A DNA stretch of 64,000 bases from Evansella sp. LMS18 (GTDB lineage: Bacteria > Bacillota > Bacilli > Bacillales > Salisediminibacteriaceae). Below are positions 8,992 to 17,621 of this stretch, one piece after another (position 1 is the first letter of the stretch; every line of letters begins with the position of its first letter). Both the position numbers and the translations under genes were made by a program. The notes under the pieces were generated by a model. The model was not told the DNA's origin, did not search any database, and worked only from the letters and a program-made list of their open reading frames with translations. The DNA lies in contig NZ_CP093301.1 in assembly GCF_024362785.1 (NCBI RefSeq), forward strand, positions 4,588,001 to 4,652,000. The letters run 5' to 3'.

Positions 8992-9502
8992 AACTATCCC
9001 CTGCCCTCTTGAATTGAATATGGCTGAGGATAGTATTTGCGTGAGAACACAAGAAATACAGATACAAGAGAGCCAACTTTTACCTGACTCAACCGCTGCA
9101 CCTAAACATTTTTATTAAACCATATAAACTTACGATAAATACCCTCCCTGCCCATAAATTAAACTCCCTCTTTTGCCGTAGGTCAAAATATGTACAAAAG
9201 GCCCATTTTTACATAAAACTGAAATAAATTTGGTAAAAACAGTATTTTTTATGTCGAATAATGTCGAATAATCTCAATTTGTTTGAATTCCTATAAATTT
9301 CAGAGCAATTTAAAAGCATTGCCTTGCCATATCCTCTTATCTTAATTAAGCGTTATATATAACAGTTAATACTCATTAGCCGTGTTTGATAATAATTCTG
9401 ACTCTTTATAAGCTATTAAGTGTTGTTGGAAAAAAACTCAATAAAGGAGAGGATTTTTATCCAGTATGATAAATGGTTTTTCCAAAAAGGCGGGATTTTG
9501 CT
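8992..9502. other. Divergent promoter region between desaturase-like gene and ectABC
   Basis: About 510 bp, AT-rich. It includes a near-perfect 11-bp direct repeat (ATGTCGAATA twice, 9251-9271) and a partly palindromic TTATATATAACAGTTAATA near 9352. It must carry the promoter of the ectoine operon, but I cannot place -35 and -10 boxes with confidence. Confidence 0.45.
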
Positions 9503-10015
9503 ATGACAGTAAAAACCGCTGCAACGATCGATACGGAAGAAATTGTTCTTGAAAAGCCTGCTTTAAATGACGGGGCGAAAATGTGGGAGTTAGTAAACGA
9601 CTCTACCCTCGACTTGAATTCCCCCTACAAATATTTAATGATGTGCGAGTATTTTTCTGAAACGTGCGTAGTTGCAAAGGAAAATGAAAACCTTGCAGGT
9701 TTTATCACTGCATTTATCCCTCCTGAAAGGAAGGATGTAATTTTTGTCTGGCAGGTTGGGGTGGACGAATCATTCCGGGGCAAAGGAATTGCTTCAAGGA
9801 TGCTGAAAGAGCTGCTTTCCCGAGAGGCATGTAAGGACGTCCGCTATCTCGAAGCAACGGTTACCCCATCGAACACCGCGTCAAAAGCTTTATTCACCAG
9901 GTTTGCACTTAAGGAAGACGCAAAGTGTTTTATTACACCTTGCTTCCCTGCTGATTTGTTCCCGGGGGACGAACATGAAAGTGAGTTAACCTACCGAATA
10001 GGACCGCTTAAATAA
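9503..10015 (+). CDS. ectA: L-2,4-diaminobutyrate N-gamma-acetyltransferase EctA
   Basis: 170 aa. ATG at 9503 chosen because AAGGCGGG lies upstream at normal distance; an in-frame ATG at 9473 would add ten residues. GNAT fold with the acetyl-CoA loop ESFRGKGIASRML and the EctA pattern LEATVTPSNTASKALF. It acetylates L-2,4-diaminobutyrate to N-gamma-acetyl-diaminobutyrate, the second step of ectoine synthesis. First gene of ectABC, a compatible-solute pathway that marks salt tolerance. Confidence 0.95.
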   Translation: MTVKTAATIDTEEIVLEKPALNDGAKMWELVNDSTLDLNSPYKYLMMCEYFSETCVVAKENENLAGFITAFIPPERKDVIFVWQVGVDESFRGKGIASRMLKELLSREACKDVRYLEATVTPSNTASKALFTRFALKEDAKCFITPCFPADLFPGDEHESELTYRIGPLK

Positions 10016-10072
10016 CATTATTACATCCAAGAAACCTTAATTAACCAAAAAAACTCTGGAGGGATATCTAAC

Positions 10073-11362
10073 ATGACTAACAACCTTAATATCTTTAACG
10101 AACTGGAATCAAGTGTACGCAGCTATATCAGAAGCTTTCCTACTGTATTTACAAAAGCAAAAGGCAGTAAAATGTGGGATGAAAACGGCAAGGAATATTT
10201 AGATTTTTTCTCCGGAGCCGGCGCATTGAACTATGGACATAACGAACCTAAAATGAAAGAAAAACTTGTAGAATACATTATGAATGACGGAATCACCCAT
10301 TCCCTTGATAAAGCAACAACTGCAAAAGCAGAATTTCTTAAGAAATTTAACGATGTAATCCTCAAGCCAAGGAACCTGGATTATAAAATTATGTTCCCTG
10401 GGCCAACAGGTACAAATACAGTTGAAAGCGCGTTAAAAATAGCCCGTAAAGTAACCGGAAGAACAGATGTAATCAGCTTTACAAACGGTTTCCACGGTAT
10501 GACGATCGGTTCTTTATCCGTAACTGGAAACGCAATGAAGCGTAAAGGAGCAGGAGTACCACTATCTAACTCTGTAACGATGCCATTTGACCGTTTTGCT
10601 GATGAAAAAGATGATTTTTCCAGCCTGGATTACCTCGAACGATTTTTAGAAGAAGGCGGCAGCGGTGTGGACATTCCCGCAGCAATGATACTTGAAACCG
10701 TTCAAGGTGAAGGGGGCATAAATGCTGCCAGGTTTGAGTGGCTGAAACGCGTAGAGAAAATCTGTAAGAAATGGGATATTAAACTTATCATCGACGATGT
10801 TCAGGCAGGAGTTGGCCGTACAGGCACGTTCTTCTCCTTCGAAAAAGCCGGCATTAAACCAGATATAATCTGTCTTTCAAAATCAATCGGAGGTTTTGGC
10901 CTGCCGCTTGCCATCACACTGATTAAACCTGAACTGGACAACTGGCTGCCAGGCGAACATAACGGTACTTTCCGCGGGAACAACCATGCGTTTGTCACAG
11001 CTGCTGTTTCCCTCGAATACTGGGAAGATGACTCTTTTGAAAAGAGCATTGAGCAGAAGTCAGAAAAAATTACTGAATTCCTTAAATCTTTAGTTAATAA
11101 ACACCCTGAGCTCAAAGGGGAAGTTAAAGGCAGAGGCTTCATGCAGGGCATCTCCTCCCCAGTGGATGGTTTAAGTGCCAAAGTAGCAGAAGAAGCATTT
11201 GACAGAGGCCTGATCATGGAAACTTCAGGAAGCGACGATCAGGTATTTAAGCTCTTCCCTGCTTTAACCATTGAAGATTCCGAACTGGAAAAAGGCTTTA
11301 AGATCATCGGGGAAAGTGTTAAAGCAGCCATCGCAGCACAAACCGAACTAGTTGCTAACTAA
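10073..11362 (+). CDS. ectB: Diaminobutyrate-2-oxoglutarate transaminase EctB
   Basis: 429 aa, a class-III aminotransferase. Ribosome site GGAGGG precedes the ATG. Visible motifs: [15 protein letters not shown] near the N-terminus, [15 protein letters not shown] for the phosphate site, [12 protein letters not shown] with the PLP-contacting aspartate, and SKSIGG with the Schiff-base lysine. It makes diaminobutyrate from aspartate semialdehyde using glutamate, the first ectoine step. Spacing to ectA is 57 bp and to ectC 52 bp, so the genes form one operon. Confidence 0.97.
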   Translation: MTNNLNIFNELESSVRSYIRSFPTVFTKAKGSKMWDENGKEYLDFFSGAGALNYGHNEPKMKEKLVEYIMNDGITHSLDKATTAKAEFLKKFNDVILKPRNLDYKIMFPGPTGTNTVESALKIARKVTGRTDVISFTNGFHGMTIGSLSVTGNAMKRKGAGVPLSNSVTMPFDRFADEKDDFSSLDYLERFLEEGGSGVDIPAAMILETVQGEGGINAARFEWLKRVEKICKKWDIKLIIDDVQAGVGRTGTFFSFEKAGIKPDIICLSKSIGGFGLPLAITLIKPELDNWLPGEHNGTFRGNNHAFVTAAVSLEYWEDDSFEKSIEQKSEKITEFLKSLVNKHPELKGEVKGRGFMQGISSPVDGLSAKVAEEAFDRGLIMETSGSDDQVFKLFPALTIEDSELEKGFKIIGESVKAAIAAQTELVAN

Positions 11363-11414
11363 TTAAATGAAATAGATTAATTTGTTAAATTTAAAAAATC
11401 AGGAGGAAAACATC

Positions 11415-11801
11415 ATGAAAGTAGTTAAATTAGAAGATATCGTAGGCACAGAAAATGAAGTAAAAGGTGAAAACTGGACCAGCCGCCGTCTGATCCTGAA
11501 AGATGTTGGCATGGGCTATTCTGTGCATGACACAATTATTAAAGCAGGAACAGAAACTCATATCTGGTACCAGAACCATCTTGAAGCAGTATACTGCATC
11601 GAGGGTGAAGGTGAAGTTGTTACCTTGAAAGATAATAAAGTTCACAAAATCTCCGCAGGAACTTTATACGCGCTGGATGAGCATGATGAGCATCTCCTTC
11701 GCGGACATACTGATATGCGTATGGTTTGTGTGTTCAATCCTCCTCTTACCGGGAAGGAAACACATGATGAAAACGGAGTATATCCCCTTGTAACTGAATA
11801 A
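11415..11801 (+). CDS. ectC: L-ectoine synthase EctC
   Basis: 128 aa; ATG with AGGAGG upstream (an earlier in-frame TTG is not needed). A cupin of the EctC family: [16 protein letters not shown] start, [22 protein letters not shown] metal-binding strand and [11 protein letters not shown]. It closes N-gamma-acetyl-diaminobutyrate to ectoine. Last gene of the operon. No ectD (hydroxylase) follows, so hydroxyectoine is not made from this locus. Confidence 0.97.
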   Translation: MKVVKLEDIVGTENEVKGENWTSRRLILKDVGMGYSVHDTIIKAGTETHIWYQNHLEAVYCIEGEGEVVTLKDNKVHKISAGTLYALDEHDEHLLRGHTDMRMVCVFNPPLTGKETHDENGVYPLVTE

Positions 11802-11809
11802 AGATAGTA

Positions 11810-11838
11810 AAAGAGGGTCCCTTCAGGGCACCCTCTTT
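11810..11838. terminator. Bidirectional terminator between ectC and the next gene
   Basis: Stem AAAGAGGG/CCCTCTTT with TTTATTTTTT after it on the plus strand. It ends ectABC and, read on the other strand, touches the stop codon of the converging small gene. Confidence 0.85.
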
Positions 11839-12178
11839 ATTTTTTAAACTTATTGCCTAATGATTCATCCACATAGGCATCTTCTTTTTTGAGAAGCTCG
11901 AATGCTTCTTCCGCGTCTTCCTCATCTACTTCAAATTCAAGCATGTGGGTAAACGTGTTTTCGTCATCATGCGTGATTCCCTCCAAATAACCCGGTACGC
12001 CGGAGGTCCCGCTTCCTCCTCCAACATTGGTAGCCGCTGCGGGTATGAAGATGCCCCGGTCCGTATCATCAGGAATACTGTCCACGAATATATTTTCCAC
12101 TTTTAGTTTTTGCAATTTAGCAAGTGCTGATTCGGCGTCGTTTTCGCTTCTGAAATAGGCATGCATATGTTCAGCCAT
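11837..12178 (-). CDS. Small acidic protein of unknown function
   Basis: 113 aa; ATG with GGAGG upstream. It has two beta-alpha-like halves (MHAYFRSENDAESALAKLQKL and MLEFEVDEEDAEEAFELLKKE) joined by a Gly-rich loop, suggesting a ferredoxin-like fold. It resembles small general-stress proteins of bacilli in overall look, but I do not recognise a named family. It converges on ectC and shares its terminator. Confidence 0.7.
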   Translation of the reverse strand: MAEHMHAYFRSENDAESALAKLQKLKVENIFVDSIPDDTDRGIFIPAAATNVGGGSGTSGVPGYLEGITHDDENTFTHMLEFEVDEEDAEEAFELLKKEDAYVDESLGNKFKK

Positions 12179-12239
12179 TGATACCTGCCTCCCCTGAATT
12201 TTTCTATTATAGTACCCCTCCGCGTCATTAAATAAACTA

Positions 12240-12300
12240 AAGAAAACTCGCCGATTGGCGAGCCTTAAGGCGAAGACAGAGGCGTAGTTGCACTTATACT
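12240..12300. other. Hairpin-bearing intergenic element
   Basis: Contains the perfect hairpin CTCGCCGATTGGCGAG followed by CCTTAAGGCGAAG..., between two minus-strand genes. It could end transcription poorly or be a small repeat element; no T tract follows on either strand. Confidence 0.35.
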
Positions 12301-12375
12301 ATAGCCCTAAAAATTTTCTCTGCGCAGAATCAACTTCCCTGCTAAAATTTTATACTTTCTTATAGTGAAAAAAGA

Positions 12376-12395
12376 AGCCGGTGTGTTTCCCGGCT
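12376..12395 (-). terminator. Terminator of the YgjV-like gene
   Basis: Stem AGCCGG/CCGGCT with TTCTTTTTTC following on the minus strand, a few bases after the stop codon. Confidence 0.8.
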
Positions 12396-12402
12396 CCTTC
12401 CT

Positions 12403-13041
12403 TTATTTTATCGTTTTCTCGTAGAACTTATTTCCTTTATCATCTGTTTTTTCTTCAAAACCGACTCTGGTCAGATATTTCTGATGTCCTTCGATATCTG
12501 AATAGCTGATAAACCTTGTGTAGCCTCTTTCCAGGAAGTACTCCTTCCTGTCCTGGAAAATATAAGTGCCTGTTTTGAAATCCCTATATTCCGGTATGAC
12601 GAAGTCCAGTTCGATTTTAAGTGTTTTCTCGTCATGTTTGGAAGCAAGGAACAACCCTGCAGGTACCATGTTCCGCAGTATAAAGAAGCTGACTGTCATA
12701 TCATTTACGTTAAAAGCTGTTTTATCAGAGAACTTCCGGATTTCCTCTTTATAAAAATCAAGGAAATATTTAAAGTACTCTGTGTTTGACTCAATTTCAA
12801 GCATTTTAAAATATTCTTTAGACGACGAGTATATTCGGGTAAGATAATATACGTTAATTATGGCTATCCCGAGGTTCATGAACCCTACAGGCAATGCACC
12901 TATCAGAAAGCCATACAATGAAAAGATACTGGAACCAACAAGGTTTATCCAGCGCAGTTTAAGTATGGAACTCATTAAAAGTGATATTAAAACAATAAGT
13001 GAAGCTAAATACCCTAACCATTCTAACCAGTCAATATTCAA
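12403..13041 (-). CDS. YgjV-like membrane protein with an extra C-terminal soluble domain
   Basis: 212 aa from a TTG start (AAAGGAG nine bases upstream). Residues 1-70 hold three membrane segments with the YgjV pattern (WLEWLGYLASLIVLISLLM, LRWINLVGS). Residues 80-212 form a soluble region with VSFFILRNMVPAGLFLA and a closing segment (YTRFISYSDIEGHQKYLTRVGFE) that recalls the end of a GNAT fold. The function of the family is unknown. Confidence 0.7.
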   Translation of the reverse strand: MNIDWLEWLGYLASLIVLISLLMSSILKLRWINLVGSSIFSLYGFLIGALPVGFMNLGIAIINVYYLTRIYSSSKEYFKMLEIESNTEYFKYFLDFYKEEIRKFSDKTAFNVNDMTVSFFILRNMVPAGLFLASKHDEKTLKIELDFVIPEYRDFKTGTYIFQDRKEYFLERGYTRFISYSDIEGHQKYLTRVGFEEKTDDKGNKFYEKTIK

Positions 13042-13218
13042 TTTAAGAAACTCCTTTCAACGTTCAGGCAATACTTTCCTTTGAACCGAAAAGCATTATC
13101 TCACAGGACCTTGCATAATGCAACTGAAAACAAGTAAGACGTATAATGTCTAATTCTGTAAAATATCCATCGTCATTGCATAAGTATCAATGTAAGAGTG
13201 TCATTTAAATCTTCATTA

Positions 13219-13818
13219 TTAAAGCAGGCTGATCTCATATCCTTCTTCCTTAATCGTTCTGATAAGGTCAGGCAGTATTTTCACTGTCTGTTCCAGTTCA
13301 TGCAGGAGAATGATCGCCCTGTCCTGAAGGTTATCCTGAACATAGCCTATGATTTTCCCAGGTTCTTCTTTTAACTCCCAGTCAAGGGAAGCTATTTTCC
13401 ACATTACTATTTCCATTCCGAGCCTTTTTGCAGCAGTAACAGTATGTTCATTGTACTGGCCAAACGGCGGACGGAAATACTTTACTGACTCGCCGGTTAC
13501 TTTTTCTATTTTCATTTTGCTGTACAGAAGCTCGCGAAACTGTTCTTCTTCATTAAGCGCGGCGAGATTAGGATGGCCTCTTGTGTGGCTTCCTATCACA
13601 TGCCCTTCTTCCAGGACCCGCTTCCATGGCCGCTTTTGATGCAGCAGCCTGGACTGCCAGAAAAACATTGCTTTGGCATCTTCCTTCTTTAAAATATCGA
13701 GAATATCAGGAAGCACCTTTCCTGGACCGTCGTCGAAAGTAAGCATCACTTTTTTTCCCGTGCTGACTTCATCCCTTTTCAGTTCAGTAATTACATTATC
13801 ATCTGCAGTGTCGTACAC
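13219..13818 (-). CDS. Polysaccharide deacetylase (NodB homology)
   Basis: About 199 aa from GTG. NodB motifs are clear: TFDDGPG (catalytic and metal Asp), SHTRGHP (metal His pair) and RPPFGQYN. It probably removes N- or O-acetyl groups from a cell-wall or exopolysaccharide. No signal peptide or membrane anchor is visible, so it may be cytoplasmic or the start may lie elsewhere; no strong ribosome site precedes the GTG. An imperfect palindrome GTGTCGT..ACGACAC overlaps the start codon. It follows a glycosyltransferase gene with a 35-bp gap, likely one operon. Confidence 0.82.
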   Translation of the reverse strand: MYDTADDNVITELKRDEVSTGKKVMLTFDDGPGKVLPDILDILKKEDAKAMFFWQSRLLHQKRPWKRVLEEGHVIGSHTRGHPNLAALNEEEQFRELLYSKMKIEKVTGESVKYFRPPFGQYNEHTVTAAKRLGMEIVMWKIASLDWELKEEPGKIIGYVQDNLQDRAIILLHELEQTVKILPDLIRTIKEEGYEISLL

Positions 13819-13853
13819 GACACAAGTTTTATCTGCAACTCATGGTGAGAAAA

Positions 13854-14879
13854 TCATCTTGTTCCTTCCTCCTTGTTATCCTTTGCATTTTTACAGTTTT
13901 TATAAACAGCTGCCAGTTTTTCTGCTTCTTCTTCAGGAGAATGAAATTCCTTTACGTACTTTTTACCGCTCTCGCTCAGTTCCAACCTGAAATTTGTGTC
14001 TGTCAGCATTTTTTCCGCATAACTCAAAAACGCCTCTTCATCTTCATATAACATTCCCGTTTTCTCGTGGCTGATAATGCTTCGATTTCCGGCAATGTTT
14101 GATGCTAAAACCGGAAGACCCACCAGCATAGCTTCCAATAAGGCCGAAGACTGCCCTTCCGCAAGTGAAGTATTCAAAACCACGTCCCCCTGAGCGTATA
14201 AGGCACCCATTTTTTCATATTCTATTTCCCCTAAGTAAGTAAGCCAATCGTCGTTTTCTTTCATAAGCTGCCTTACTTTATCCCCCTCTTCCCTTTCTAT
14301 AACAGGACCTGCGAGCCAGAGACGTATTTCCGGATACTTTGTCCTCAATTTTTTCAGCATCCGGATTGCTTCAGGAATATTTTTTACTTCACGGATTCCT
14401 GCGGGGAGAATAAAAAGAAAAGTTCCCGCTTCCTTCATTAATGGAGGATCCGATTTCGGGAAACGAGCCACGCTCTGAGGAATCACAATTGTTTTTTCCT
14501 GAAGGTCAGGTACTTCCGTCAGGAGCTTGTCCATTGCCTTTTCATCAAAAACATGAACGGCTTCCGCTCCACGTAACACTTCTATAACGTCAGCCCGGCG
14601 TTCAGGGTCATACAAATCTTTATTTAAATCCGTTCCAGTAATGGTTATGATATATGGCTTCATTACTCTTCCGGTTCGTTTCATGAAATTGTAAAATCGA
14701 TATGCATGGAATCCATGGTAAATATCGCTTTCCGGCAGATCTGTAACAGAGGTTTCTTCTGTAGAAGAGACAATCTCTGTATAAATACCATGCTGGTTTA
14801 ATCCCTGTGCAATTCTCTCTGCTGTGACTTTATTGCCTCTTGGCTGATGAAAATACGGTACGGCTAATAAGGCTTGCAT
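13854..14879 (-). CDS. Glycosyltransferase family 4 (GT-B fold)
   Basis: 341 aa; ATG with AAAGGAG upstream, preferred to an upstream start 48 bases away. N-terminal acceptor domain (FHQPRGNKVTAERIAQGL); C-terminal donor domain with LAGPVI, LAEGQSSALLEAMLVGLPVLAS and the EX7E-type nucleotide-sugar-binding signature. It should transfer a sugar from a nucleotide sugar to an unknown acceptor. The polysaccharide deacetylase gene lies just downstream, suggesting a small glycan pathway. Confidence 0.85.
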   Translation of the reverse strand: MQALLAVPYFHQPRGNKVTAERIAQGLNQHGIYTEIVSSTEETSVTDLPESDIYHGFHAYRFYNFMKRTGRVMKPYIITITGTDLNKDLYDPERRADVIEVLRGAEAVHVFDEKAMDKLLTEVPDLQEKTIVIPQSVARFPKSDPPLMKEAGTFLFILPAGIREVKNIPEAIRMLKKLRTKYPEIRLWLAGPVIEREEGDKVRQLMKENDDWLTYLGEIEYEKMGALYAQGDVVLNTSLAEGQSSALLEAMLVGLPVLASNIAGNRSIISHEKTGMLYEDEEAFLSYAEKMLTDTNFRLELSESGKKYVKEFHSPEEEAEKLAAVYKNCKNAKDNKEEGTR

Positions 14880-15083
14880 AGAATTCTCCTTTATGTTGAC
14901 AGCAATGCTGTTTTTGACTAGCGACATTATATCATTTCTTCCCGGAGACGAAAAAATTTATGACTTACCTTGGAACTTTTACACCTGGGGACGCAGAAGC
15001 GCTCCCAGGTGTCATAGTGAATAACCACTCAGGCGACCTTTTTGGCTTGCAGATTAAATAATCAGGGCACCTGGTTACGCCTT
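14880..15083. other. Intergenic stretch with a long imperfect hairpin
   Basis: The hairpin CACCTGGGG ... TCCCAGGTG spans 14986-15015. Its arms recall the CCTGG/CCAGG half-sites of the minisatellites. No gene seen. Confidence 0.4.
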
Positions 15084-15164
15084 TTAATGAGGGATGAGTA
15101 ATGCGCCAATTATCACCAGGAGGATAAAAAGCACTAGTATTAGAATAATCATAGTTTTAGCCAC
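15084..15164 (-). CDS. Very small hydrophobic protein, YjcZ-like
   Basis: 26 codons from GTG (or 22 from the inner ATG at 15152), ending TAA. The protein is almost one membrane helix, MIILILVLFILLVIIGALLI, much like the conserved segment of YjcZ-family sporulation proteins (pattern LIVVLFILLIIVGA). No good ribosome site sits before the GTG, so the start is doubtful and the gene may be marginal. Confidence 0.4.
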   Translation of the reverse strand: MAKTMIILILVLFILLVIIGALLIPH

Positions 15165-15411
15165 AGCAACATACTATGACTAGTTTTAACACCACCTTTC
15201 AGGTTGATATTACATTTTATGTATCAGGGTATAGTTTGTATAGCGAGATTGCGGATAAGTTACTGGCGGAATTAAGGGGAATTGCTGGTTTTATGGCGTT
15301 TGTACATTTCGAAAGACGAAATACTTTGATATAATTAAACCAGAATAAATGATTGGAATTTCTGTACAGAGCTTTTGGAGTCTCTTAAGTCTCTCGTAAG
15401 GAGCTTATATT
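15165..15411. other. Divergent upstream region
   Basis: AT-rich region between the small hydrophobic gene and the AbrB-family transporter gene. No clear operator. Confidence 0.4.
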
Positions 15412-16482
15412 ATGAGTGAAACTGGAATGGCGCGGTTCATAGAAACCGCAGTGTTAGCAATTGCAGGCGGATATATTTTCAGCGTGGCAAACCTGCCATT
15501 GCCCTGGGTACTGGGAGCCTTAACCTTTGTCCTCCTCTGGCAAGGTATCACAAAACGAAAAGCGAATCTCCCACCCAGAGTAAAAAATTCAGGATTGATT
15601 ATATTGGGCCTTTATTTTGGCTTATACTTTACAGCCGAAACATTTATGCTGCTCGGCCCATACTTCTTTCCTTATCTGTTTATGACGGTTCTTCTCATTG
15701 GGGCAAGCATAGTCATCAGCATCCTGATCACCAACTGGATTGATGTGGATAAAATAACAAGCGTGTTTGGATCTATCCCTGGCGGCTTAACGGAAATGGT
15801 GATTGCCAGTGAATCGCTGAACGCCAGGTCCTCTCTTGTGGTTATCTTCCAGACAGTCCGCCTCCTCACTGTTCTGTTTATCGTTCCTGCAGCGATAATT
15901 TTTTATTTTAATGCTCAGGGACAGGCAGGTGGAGCAATGGCTGCTGAAGAGCCTTTTGTTTTTGGAGGCTGGCAGTATGTATGGTTCCTCCTCCCTGTGG
16001 CGGCCGGGCTTATTGTGAAAAATAAAATACCTGCCGGTTATATAATCGCCCCTCTCGCTGTAACAGCAGTAATGAATGTAAGCCCTGCGATGCTTCCCGC
16101 ATTACCGGAAATACTTTTGATCGCGGGGCAGGCAGCAATAGGAGCAAGCTTAGGGAAGAATATCTCTTTTCAGGATTTACGTCTTGGTGGAAAATACTGT
16201 TTTGTGTATTTTGGAGTAGCATTGCTGCTCATATTTATCTCTTTCGGTCTCGGTTACCTTCTCGCAAGCTTTACGTCCCTTTCTCTCGCAACCGCTGTAT
16301 TAAGCGTTGCGCCCGGGGGACTGATCGAGATGGTTCTGACAGCTTCAGTAGTAGGCGGTGACCCTGCGATTGTGAGTGCCCTTCAGCTGATTCGCATCCT
16401 TGTTATCATTATGTTTGTACCGCCGCTGTTGAAATGGTATTTCAGGAAAAAGGAAAAACAGGGTGAACCTCAGTATATCTAA
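15412..16482 (+). CDS. AbrB-family membrane protein (AbrB duplication, putative regulator/transporter)
   Basis: 356 aa with about ten membrane segments. Two homologous halves carry the hallmark loops FGSIPGGLTEMV (about residue 122) and SVAPGGLIEMVLTA (about residue 300), the duplicated membrane-AbrB (ammonia-monooxygenase-like) signature. ATG is preceded by AAGGAGC. The family's transport role is poorly defined. Single gene with its own terminator. Confidence 0.85.
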   Translation: MSETGMARFIETAVLAIAGGYIFSVANLPLPWVLGALTFVLLWQGITKRKANLPPRVKNSGLIILGLYFGLYFTAETFMLLGPYFFPYLFMTVLLIGASIVISILITNWIDVDKITSVFGSIPGGLTEMVIASESLNARSSLVVIFQTVRLLTVLFIVPAAIIFYFNAQGQAGGAMAAEEPFVFGGWQYVWFLLPVAAGLIVKNKIPAGYIIAPLAVTAVMNVSPAMLPALPEILLIAGQAAIGASLGKNISFQDLRLGGKYCFVYFGVALLLIFISFGLGYLLASFTSLSLATAVLSVAPGGLIEMVLTASVVGGDPAIVSALQLIRILVIIMFVPPLLKWYFRKKEKQGEPQYI

Positions 16483-16486
16483 TAGT

Positions 16487-16519
16487 AAAGGTGCCAGCAT
16501 GGAAACTGCCGGCACCTTT
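16487..16519. terminator. Bidirectional terminator
   Basis: Stem AAAGGTGCC/GGCACCTTT between the converging AbrB-family and MDR oxidoreductase genes. Confidence 0.8.
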
Positions 16520-16541
16520 CTTAGCGTTTAAAGCTTATGAA

Positions 16542-17552
16542 TTAACCTTGAGGGATTTCGAGAACGATCTTTCCAAACTGGTTCCCCTGTTCCATATACT
16601 CATGTGCTTTTTTGATATCTTCCAGTGGGAAAACTTTATTCACTACAGGCCGGATCTCATGCTTTTCATAAAACTTGAGCATGTCCCTGAATTCATCAGG
16701 GCTTCCCATCGTTGTGCCTAAAATATCAAGCTGTTTGAGAAAGATGACAGGTATCACTACATTTGCCTGCGGGCCGCTCGTAGCACCGAAAGTAACAATT
16801 CTGCTTCCTGGCTTTGCGATAGAGGTTAGAACATTAAACGTTTCGCCGCCGATTGTATCGATACTAATGTCTGCCCCGCCGGTCATCTTCTTGAGCTTTT
16901 TCCCCCAATCGTCAGACTTATAATTCACTCCGTCGACCGCTCCGAGTTTTTTTGCCTCTTCAATTTTATGATCATCTCCTGAAGTGACAAAAACCTTCAG
17001 ACCTTCTGCAACAGCCATTTGAAGCAGGAAAGTGGCAACGCCCCCGCCAATCCCTGGAATAACCAACGTTTCTCCAGGCTTTACCTGCCCTCTTGTAAAT
17101 AAGGCACGGTATCCTGTAAGTCCCCCTAAAGGAAGTGCTGCAGCCTCTTCCCATGATAAATAATCTGGTTTTGGAAAGACGTTGTCAGCAGGGATAGTAA
17201 TATACTGGGCATGGGTGCCGTCTGTCGGGTTTCCTGCGATGGAAAAATCCTTTCCGCTGTGCCGCGGATTGTCCCCCCAGTTTAGCGCAGGGTTTATGAT
17301 TACTTCCTGTCCTGGCTTAAAGCCTGCCACAGCCTCACCAGCTGCTTCTATTACTCCTGCTCCATCCGCACCAGGGATGGAAGGGAACTTTATCCCCGGG
17401 TAAAGCCCCTGTCTGACAAACACATCTCTTCGGTTCATCGCAGCAAATTTCAGCTTGACCAGCACTTCCCCTGGGCCAGGTTCAGGAACAGGCACTTCCT
17501 CGTATAACAGTTTTTCCAGTCCGCCAGTTTCACGTATCATTACTGCTTTCAT
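16542..17552 (-). CDS. Zinc-less MDR alcohol dehydrogenase/quinone oxidoreductase
   Basis: 336 aa; AAAAGGAG precedes the ATG. GroES-like N-terminal domain (GEVLVKLKFAAMNRRDVFVRQGLYP, IPGADGAGVIEAAG) and Rossmann domain (LVIPGIGGGVATFLLQMA). The catalytic zinc cysteine at the usual position is replaced (AAMNRRD), and the structural four-Cys lobe is missing, so it belongs to the quinone-reductase-like branch. It should use NADPH to reduce enones or quinones; the true substrate is unknown. Confidence 0.85.
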   Translation of the reverse strand: MKAVMIRETGGLEKLLYEEVPVPEPGPGEVLVKLKFAAMNRRDVFVRQGLYPGIKFPSIPGADGAGVIEAAGEAVAGFKPGQEVIINPALNWGDNPRHSGKDFSIAGNPTDGTHAQYITIPADNVFPKPDYLSWEEAAALPLGGLTGYRALFTRGQVKPGETLVIPGIGGGVATFLLQMAVAEGLKVFVTSGDDHKIEEAKKLGAVDGVNYKSDDWGKKLKKMTGGADISIDTIGGETFNVLTSIAKPGSRIVTFGATSGPQANVVIPVIFLKQLDILGTTMGSPDEFRDMLKFYEKHEIRPVVNKVFPLEDIKKAHEYMEQGNQFGKIVLEIPQG

Positions 17553-17621
17553 TCTATCAATCTCCTTTTATTTTTATATAAGTATATCTTTCTGCTAAAC
17601 AGGTTGTTTGAGCAGCACTAC

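Noticed and set aside
9440-9502. Leader peptide gene before ectA
   Set aside because: A short frame starts at the ATG near 9465 after AAAGGAGAGG, but it runs into ectA out of frame and has no regulatory codon run or attenuator hairpin.
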